Source of the DNA: CALHAX01 sp038523655
GTDB lineage: Bacteria > Pseudomonadota > Alphaproteobacteria > Rhizobiales > CALHAX01
NCBI GenBank assembly: GCA_038523655.1
Contig: JBCBJG010000032.1
Span: 1 to 19,724, forward strand
Direction: 5' to 3'
DNA: 19,724 bases
Shown here: positions 15,100-19,724 of the stretch, piece after piece
Numbering within the stretch: the first letter of the stretch is position 1
Layout: every line of letters begins with the position of its first letter
Position numbers and translations under genes: made by a program
Notes under the pieces: generated by a model
Databases searched by the model: none
The model's input: the letters and a program-made list of their open reading frames with translations, nothing else
What the model was told of the DNA's origin: nothing

Positions 15100-15717
15100 A
15101 TGAGCCTTTCTCTGAATATGACGAAGACACCGTCTCGCCTTGCGCGCTTTCGGAACTGCGTCAAAGGCATGGCGGCCGTCGAGTTCGGTCTCCTGATCCC
15201 GGTGCTCGCCACATTCTGGCTCGGCAGTAACGAGTTCGGTCAGGCGCTGATGATCGATCGCCGCGTGACGTCGACCGCGAGTATGGTGGCCGACCTCGTC
15301 GCCCAGTCGGACGTCCTCACGCAGGAGGAGCTCGACGGCTACTTGGAGGTTGCGGATACCGTCATGGCGCCGGCGCTGATGTCGCTCTACAAACCGCAGA
15401 GCATGAAGCTCACGCTGGTGAACATCTCGAAGGATTCTGACGGAAACCTCTCCGTCGAATGGTCACGCCAGAAGGTGGGCAACTCGATCAGCCAGGCGCC
15501 CGAGTTTCCGGTCGGTCCGATCGAGGCGCAGCAGATCGACCCGTCGTTCGATGCCAACATCGTGCTTGAAGATTCCCAGCAGATCATCTCGATCGCGGAA
15601 TACGACTACCAGCCGGAAGTCAGCAAATACATCGTGCGGGACCTCGGTGGGACGCTGAAGCTGAAAGAAGTCTTTTATCTCGCGCCGCGCCGCGGGACGG
15701 TGCGGATCGACGACTGA
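15100..15717 (+). CDS. TadE/TadF-like pseudopilin
   Basis: Second pilin-like protein of the locus, 205 residues from the ATG at 15100 (MSLSLNMTKTPSRLARF); Met7 at 15118 is a possible alternative. The frame is open 72 codons upstream, but that part overlaps tadE in another frame and looks non-coding. The basic leader ends in NCVKG, followed by MAAVEFGLLIPVLATFW: a prepilin cleavage site after Gly23 with the +5 Glu at residue 28 and a hydrophobic helix at about 24-43. The remainder is a soluble domain (RRVTSTASMVADLVAQ at 54-69, then beta-rich sequence) typical of TadE/TadF proteins. By position it probably does the TadF job. A strong terminator begins 17 bases after the stop. Confidence 0.87.
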   Translation: MSLSLNMTKTPSRLARFRNCVKGMAAVEFGLLIPVLATFWLGSNEFGQALMIDRRVTSTASMVADLVAQSDVLTQEELDGYLEVADTVMAPALMSLYKPQSMKLTLVNISKDSDGNLSVEWSRQKVGNSISQAPEFPVGPIEAQQIDPSFDANIVLEDSQQIISIAEYDYQPEVSKYIVRDLGGTLKLKEVFYLAPRRGTVRIDD

Positions 15718-15733
15718 CGGAATTGAGACAGGT

Positions 15734-15778
15734 CAGACGCAAAACGCCCGGGCCGTGTGCCCGGGCGTTTTGCGTCTG
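15734..15778. terminator. Strong bidirectional terminator
   Basis: Two perfect 20-base inverted arms (15734-15753 and 15759-15778) are separated by CGTGT. The stem has a GC-rich top (CGCCCGGGC) flanked by AAAA on one side and TTTT on the other, so each strand reads GC stem then T-run. It ends transcription both of the TadF-like gene and of the convergent gene stopping at 15798. Confidence 0.93.
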
Positions 15779-15797
15779 GCGGGCTGACGCTGCGGCA

Positions 15798-16553
15798 TCA
15801 ACGGCCCGGTTTAAGCTCCGCGACCTGCACCATGTCGGCGATGATGCCGAACCAGCTCCCCTCCGGCAACAGACGCTCGCTGAGGAACGCCCAGACTTCC
15901 GGGTCGGTTACGTGAGCGAAAAAGGTGCCGGATTCAGGCGCCATGAACCAGGCACCGATGGCTGCGGCGAGCATGCCGAACGAGGCGGACGGGTGCTTGC
16001 CGTCGAAGATCTTCAACGCCGTGCCGAAAGAACGTTTCACGCGGTTGTTGTTGAAGTCGACGCTGTACACCTCGTCGAGCGTGAGGTGCACCATGTAGCC
16101 GAAGAACATGAAGGCACCGGCGAGCCAGGCGATCGCCGGGTCCGAGCCGAAGCAGCTGTGGAACACGATCGCCGTCATGCTCGCAAAAAACAGTCCGGCG
16201 AGAACGGAGTGAAATATGCCGCGGTGGACGGCGTAGCGGTGGAAAATCTCGTGCGCCACGAACCGGATTAGGACGAAAATTCCGACCCAAACGATCCACA
16301 TCTCCGCGATGGAGTATTTCCAGGCGAAATTGAACAGCAGCGTGAAGGCAATGAATAGTGCGAGGCCGGAGAACATCGCCTGTGATGCGCGAGAATTCTG
16401 GAGGTCGATATCGGGCAGGACGCTGCCGAGCGTTCCGACCAGAGCGAGCTTTATCAGTTCGTTCGATGGGACGAGCGACGACGCCATGGTCAGCGTCGCC
16501 AGCATACCCGATGCGACGACGCCTACGCCGACGTGCGTACGAAAGTTCGCCAT
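15798..16553 (-). CDS. YdjM-like (LexA-binding, inner membrane-associated) putative hydrolase
   Basis: Predicted multi-spanning membrane protein of 251 residues in the YdjM/metal-dependent hydrolase family (PF04307 type). Conserved polar motifs match it: H7 near the N-terminus, LPDIDL at 46-51, HRGIFHS at 110-116 (His110, Arg111, His115) and YMVHLTLDEV at 153-162 (His156, Asp160). These His/Asp residues between membrane helices suggest a metal site. Hydrophobic segments lie at about 8-27, 34-46, 60-77, 86-99, 116-131 and 141-156, plus one near 190-204. GGGAGA lies about 7 bases before the ATG. It converges on the Tad locus across the shared terminator and shows no evident link to pili. The substrate is unknown; the LexA link is a family name, not evidence here. 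Confidence 0.8.
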   Translation of the reverse strand: MANFRTHVGVGVVASGMLATLTMASSLVPSNELIKLALVGTLGSVLPDIDLQNSRASQAMFSGLALFIAFTLLFNFAWKYSIAEMWIVWVGIFVLIRFVAHEIFHRYAVHRGIFHSVLAGLFFASMTAIVFHSCFGSDPAIAWLAGAFMFFGYMVHLTLDEVYSVDFNNNRVKRSFGTALKIFDGKHPSASFGMLAAAIGAWFMAPESGTFFAHVTDPEVWAFLSERLLPEGSWFGIIADMVQVAELKPGR

Positions 16554-16661
16554 GCCCGTTTCTCCCGCGTGCGAATCAGCTCCTCGCGCGAGAGAATCAC
16601 AGCCACCTGCGAGCGCACAGGCGCAGCGGTGTGTAAGTTGTGAATAACGCTCCGTTGCCGG

Positions 16662-17243
16662 TTAGACGGAGGCTCCGGTGACGTTGAGGCCGGACAGCTC
16701 GGTCAACGCGTCCGCAAGGTGAACGTCGGAGATGTTTTTCGCGTCCGCCGCAACGCGGATGTGGTGTGCCCGGGCGAGAACATCGGCGTGCGTGTAGCCC
16801 TGCGGCGGGTCGAACTTGTAGCAGGCGAGCTCCATCAACTGGCCGAGCGGATCGCGGAAATAAAGCGAGTCCATGAAGCCTCGATCGACGTCGCCGGAGT
16901 TCGCGAATCCTCGCTCCTTTAGCCGCTCGGCCGCCTGGGTGTATGTCGCGCGGGAGACAATAAATGCGAGATGATGTAGGGTGCCGATCCCCATCGGGTT
17001 TGGGCTCGCATCTTTCGGCAGGTCTTCGCGCGTGAAGATCGTAATCAGGCGACCGTCACCCGGATCAAAATAGAGATGGTTGGTGTCCGGATCGTCGAGG
17101 TTCGGCTGCTCGAACACGAAGGGCATGCCCAATACGCCCTGCCAGAAATCGATGGATGTCTGACGATCGGCGCCGTTGAGCGTGATGTGGTGGACGCCCT
17201 GCGTCTGAATGATGGGCGCTGTGCTGCCCGGCGCATCGGTCAT
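16662..17243 (-). CDS. VOC-superfamily metalloprotein (half-length ring-cleaving dioxygenase/glyoxalase-like)
   Basis: Vicinal-oxygen-chelate fold protein of 193 residues with two repeated beta-alpha-beta modules. Module one (about 15-72) begins GVHHITLNGADRQTSIDFW and contains NLDDPDTNHLYFD. Module two (about 86-142) begins GIGTLHHLAFIVS and ends DSLYFRDPLGQLMELA. Candidate metal ligands are His18, His90 or His91, and Glu138, all present. The DDPDTNHLYFD and YFRDPLGQLMELA stretches resemble each half of PcpA/LinE-type hydroquinone dioxygenases, but this protein is about half their length; glyoxalase I or another VOC enzyme is possible. GAGGAG lies 9 bases before the ATG. Its start overlaps the stop of the upstream DMT permease gene by four bases (ATGA), so the two are co-translated. 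Confidence 0.83.
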   Translation of the reverse strand: MTDAPGSTAPIIQTQGVHHITLNGADRQTSIDFWQGVLGMPFVFEQPNLDDPDTNHLYFDPGDGRLITIFTREDLPKDASPNPMGIGTLHHLAFIVSRATYTQAAERLKERGFANSGDVDRGFMDSLYFRDPLGQLMELACYKFDPPQGYTHADVLARAHHIRVAADAKNISDVHLADALTELSGLNVTGASV

Positions 17244-18115
17244 CGGGCTGCGCTCCTCTGCGAAAGCCAGATGTTGGCGAAGTTACCGATGAAGATCAGT
17301 AAGCCGCCCGCGAGAATCAATGGCTCGAGCGGTTCACTGTAGAACGCGACGCCCACGAGCGCGATCAGCGGCAGACGGAAAAAATCCATCGGCACAACCA
17401 CGGTCGCGTCGGCGTATGTGAAAGCCTGCGTCAGCGCGAAGTGCGCACAGAGCGAGGCGAGTGCAAGCGCAACGAGCCAGCCAGCGGTGGGCGCATCTGC
17501 CGGCAGGCTCGGCAGGCCGGCGATGACCATGATGCCAATGATCGCCTGCATGACCGTCATGATGAAGAGGATGATCACGACACTGTCCGTCTGCGTCAGT
17601 TTTTTGGTGGTGATCATCTGGCTGGCGAAAAATACCGCGGCAACGAGCGCCCACAGTTGGCCGACATCGACACCCGCGGCGTCCGGGCGCGCGACGAGCA
17701 ATACCCCGGCAAATCCGAAGACGATCGCGAGGCCTTTGCCGAGCGTGAAGCGTTCGCCGAGAAACACCGCGGCGAGGATCGCGACCCAGATGGGAGAGGT
17801 AAATTCTAGCGCGAAGAGTTGCGCCAGCGGGATCAGGGTCAGCGCGAAGAACCAGCAGTACTGACCGGTGAAGTGGAATATATTCCGCGCGAGATGCAGC
17901 GGGTAGCGCGCGTGCACCAGTTCATGGCGTCGCCCGGTCGCAAGCACGATAATCGCCATCACCGGCGCGCCGATCAGGCTGCGCCACGTGAGAAGCTCGC
18001 CCGTCGTGAGCGCACTCGACACCTCGCGACCCGCGATCGCCATCATCGAGAAGGCGAACAGGCAGCCGATCATCCAAAGCGCGGCGCGGGCAACGGACGG
18101 GGCGCGGGCCTGCAT
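17240..18115 (-). CDS. DMT-superfamily (EamA) permease
   Basis: Drug/metabolite transporter-type inner-membrane protein with about ten hydrophobic segments in two EamA repeats. I choose the ATG at 18115 (MQARAPSVARAALWM), giving 291 residues, the usual family length. The frame is open 45 more codons to 18250, but that stretch is Arg/Ser/Pro-rich and crosses tandem 13-mers. No good ribosome binding site precedes 18115, so the start is uncertain. Family features include TTGELLTWRSLIGAP, the first-repeat end ALEFTSPIWVAILAAVFLGERFTLGKGLAI, and the second-repeat AHFALTQAFTYADATVVVPMDFFRLPLIAL. The following VOC gene overlaps by four bases. A link between the exported compound and the VOC enzyme substrate is plausible but unproven; the direction of transport and cargo are unknown. 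Confidence 0.87.
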   Translation of the reverse strand: MQARAPSVARAALWMIGCLFAFSMMAIAGREVSSALTTGELLTWRSLIGAPVMAIIVLATGRRHELVHARYPLHLARNIFHFTGQYCWFFALTLIPLAQLFALEFTSPIWVAILAAVFLGERFTLGKGLAIVFGFAGVLLVARPDAAGVDVGQLWALVAAVFFASQMITTKKLTQTDSVVIILFIMTVMQAIIGIMVIAGLPSLPADAPTAGWLVALALASLCAHFALTQAFTYADATVVVPMDFFRLPLIALVGVAFYSEPLEPLILAGGLLIFIGNFANIWLSQRSAAR

Positions 18116-18527
18116 AAGGAGTGTCGATCTCGCGTGGCGGCGGAAGCTGGAGCGGTGCGTGACTGGCGTGCGCGATTGGGGTGCACGACTGGGGTGCGCT
18201 GAACACGGCCCCGCAGCCAGTGGCTTCGTGCATTGTCGTGCGCAGGTCAATCGCGGCGCCCTTTAGAGAGACAGCGGCGGCGGTGGCTGGGTGGCGGCGA
18301 CTTGCACATGCCGTCCAGACAACGGATGGGCCGCCTCGGCATCGGACGTGTCCGCCACTCGGGACGAGCGGCAAACGTGCGGCGCCCTTTGCTGCTGGAC
18401 CGGCTCAACCGCCGCTCATATGGTGCCGCCACTTTCGGCAATGGATCGTGTTCCACGCCTGGTGTCCGCCGTGGCGGGCGTTGGCTTGGAGGCGCGTGAG
18501 CATACACCCAGCGAGGGGGACGAGCGG
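18116..18527. other. 412-base divergent spacer between the DMT permease and mmsA
   Basis: Contains the three tandem 13-mers at 18161-18199 and, at its right end, the mmsA ribosome binding site. Minus-strand codons up to 18250 are open in frame with the permease, but their composition is unlike it. No clear -35/-10 pair or regulator site is recognisable on either strand, and the small frames here have no recognisable product. Confidence 0.5.
18161..18199. repeat. Three tandem imperfect 13-base repeats
   Basis: GACTGGCGTGCGC, GATTGGGGTGCAC and GACTGGGGTGCGC lie end to end with no spacer; copies 1 and 3 differ at one base. They sit 46 bases upstream of the chosen permease start. The 13-base period is not a multiple of three, which argues against this being coding sequence. 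Confidence 0.75.
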
Positions 18528-19724
18528 ATGGTTGACGAGGTGGATCACTTCATCGGCGGCAAGCGGGTGAAGGGGCAGTCCGGGCGGTTTGCCGATGTCT
18601 TCTGGCCGATGACCGGTGAGGTCGCGGCGCGGGTGCCGCTCGCCTCTGCGGAGGATGTCCGCACGGCGGTCGAAGACGCGAAGGCCGCTCAACCGGCCTG
18701 GGCCGCGAAGAACCCGCAGGTCCGCGCCCGGGTGATGATGAAGTTCATCCAGCTCGTGAACGATGAGAAAGACGATCTCGCCCTGATGCTCGCGCGTGAG
18801 CACGGCAAGACGATCCCTGATGCGCATGGCGACATTCAGCGGGGAGTGGAGGTGTGCGAGTTCGCCGTCGGCATTCCGCATCTCTTGAAGGGTGAGTTTT
18901 CCGAAGGCGTCGGGCCGGGCATCGACATGTTCAGCGTGCGCCAACCGCTCGGCGTCGTCGCGGGGATCACGCCGTTCAACTTCCCGGCGATGATCCCGAT
19001 GTGGAAGTTTGCGCCGGCGATCGCGTGCGGCAACGCATTCATCCTCAAGCCGTCAGAACGAGATCCGGGCGTGCCGATGCGGCTTGCCGAGCTGATGATC
19101 GAGGCCGGTCTGCCGGCGGGCATCCTGAACGTTGTGAACGGAGATAAAGTCGCGGTGGATGGTCTGCTCGATGATCCGGACATCCAGGCTGTCGGGTTTG
19201 TCGGGTCGTCGGCAATCGCAGAATACATCTACTCCCGCGGCTGCGCGAACGGAAAGCGGGTCCAGGCGTTTGCCGGCGCGAAGAACCACATGATCATCAT
19301 GCCGGATGCTGACATGGATCAGGCGGTCGATGCATTGATCGGCGCCGGTTATGGCTCGGCCGGCGAGCGCTGCATGGCGATCTCCGTGGCGGTGCCGGTT
19401 GGCAAACAGACCGCTGACAAGCTTGTCGAAAAGCTCGTGCCGCGCGTCGAGGCGCTCAAGATCGGACCGTCTACGGATCTCGAAGCGGATTTCGGTCCGG
19501 TCGTGACCGCCGAGGCGGCGCATCGGATCAAGGACTATGTCCAGAAGGGCGTCGATGAGGGGGCTGACCTGCTGGTCGATGGGCGCTCGTTCAAGATGCA
19601 GGGGTATGAGGATGGGTTTTATGTTGGCGGCTGTCTGTTCGACAACGTCACGAAGGACATGACCATCTACAAGGAAGAAATCTTCGGCCCCGTGCTCTCC
19701 GTCGTCCGTGCCAACGACTATGAG
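18528..19724 (+). CDS. mmsA: CoA-acylating methylmalonate-semialdehyde dehydrogenase (3'-truncated by window)
   Basis: Aldehyde dehydrogenase superfamily enzyme that converts (methyl)malonate semialdehyde and CoA to propionyl- or acetyl-CoA with NAD and CO2 release, in valine, thymine and inositol breakdown. The first 399 residues are visible of about 500 usual; the frame is open to the window edge. The start ATG has GAGGGGGA about 8 bases upstream. Diagnostic features are FIGGK (9-13), ITPFNFPAMIPMW (147-159, Asn151), the cofactor region ILKPSERDP (172-180), FVGSSAIAEYIY (224-235), FAGAKNHMIIMPDA (248-261) and the catalytic Cys282 in SAGERCMAIS. The usual ALDH general-base Glu is absent from the FAGAKNH segment, as is characteristic of the MMSDH branch. 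It is divergent from the DMT permease, so it may have a separate promoter. Confidence 0.93.
   Translation, partial: MVDEVDHFIGGKRVKGQSGRFADVFWPMTGEVAARVPLASAEDVRTAVEDAKAAQPAWAAKNPQVRARVMMKFIQLVNDEKDDLALMLAREHGKTIPDAHGDIQRGVEVCEFAVGIPHLLKGEFSEGVGPGIDMFSVRQPLGVVAGITPFNFPAMIPMWKFAPAIACGNAFILKPSERDPGVPMRLAELMIEAGLPAGILNVVNGDKVAVDGLLDDPDIQAVGFVGSSAIAEYIYSRGCANGKRVQAFAGAKNHMIIMPDADMDQAVDALIGAGYGSAGERCMAISVAVPVGKQTADKLVEKLVPRVEALKIGPSTDLEADFGPVVTAEAAHRIKDYVQKGVDEGADLLVDGRSFKMQGYEDGFYVGGCLFDNVTKDMTIYKEEIFGPVLSVVRANDYE

Noticed and set aside
16650..16671. Inverted repeat CTCCGT/ACGGAG spanning the VOC gene stop
   Set aside because: A short stem with a 10-base loop overlapping coding sequence and no T-run; it does not look like a terminator.
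18405..18944. Minus-strand frame of 179 codons opposite mmsA
   Set aside because: The plus strand here encodes clear MMSDH sequence; the antisense product has no recognisable fold.
1..19724. CRISPR array, tRNA or rRNA genes, insertion sequences, prophage or attachment sites
   Set aside because: Read for regularly spaced repeats, cloverleaf-like sequence, transposase motifs and terminal repeats; none was seen.

Overview
The window looks like chromosomal DNA of an alphaproteobacterium. G+C is high (roughly 60% by eye) and coding is dense. The centre is a Tad (tight adherence/Flp) pilus locus whose proteins and gene order match the Caulobacter/Rhizobiales type: pilA-cpaA-cpaB-cpaC-cpaD-cpaE-cpaF-tadB-tadC. 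I would not name a genus.

Layout. Positions 1-3615 (+) hold two metabolic genes: a saccharopine-dehydrogenase-like protein with a C-terminal DUF4166 domain, and a GMC-family flavin oxidoreductase. Positions 3716-11962 (-) are a compact seven-gene operon, cpaB-C-D-E-F-tadB-tadC. It encodes the periplasmic assembly protein, outer-membrane secretin, its lipoprotein partner, the MinD-like localisation ATPase, the assembly ATPase and two inner-membrane platform proteins. The prepilin peptidase cpaA (12279-12791, -) and the small Flp pilin (13001-13177, -) lie upstream as separate units. A clear terminator follows the pilin. On the other side of a 486-base divergent spacer, the + strand carries a stand-alone periplasmic protein related to the N-terminal domain of CpaC, then two TadE/TadF-type pseudopilins (14423-15717). 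A 20-bp perfect hairpin closes the locus.

Positions 15798-18115 (-) carry a YdjM-like membrane protein, then a translationally coupled pair: a VOC-family metalloenzyme and a DMT/EamA-type permease. From 18528 (+) a CoA-acylating methylmalonate-semialdehyde dehydrogenase (mmsA) runs off the window end.

How the pilus genes fit together. CpaA would process the Flp pilin and the TadE/F pseudopilins. CpaF powers assembly on TadB/TadC. CpaB, CpaC and CpaD form the envelope channel, and CpaE positions the machine. TadD, TadG and other accessory Tad proteins are not in the window.

Most notable non-coding signal. Three 16-base sites, each matching 8 of 9 bases of the CtrA consensus TTAA-N7-TTAAC, sit 66-111 bases upstream of pilA, cpaB and tadE, each in the orientation of its gene. 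This suggests one cell-cycle regulator controls the three transcription units. In addition, a possible RNA hairpin at 14396-14425 would place the tadE start codon in a stem and its ribosome binding site in the loop. I saw no CRISPR array, tRNA, rRNA or insertion sequence, and no clearly new multi-gene system.
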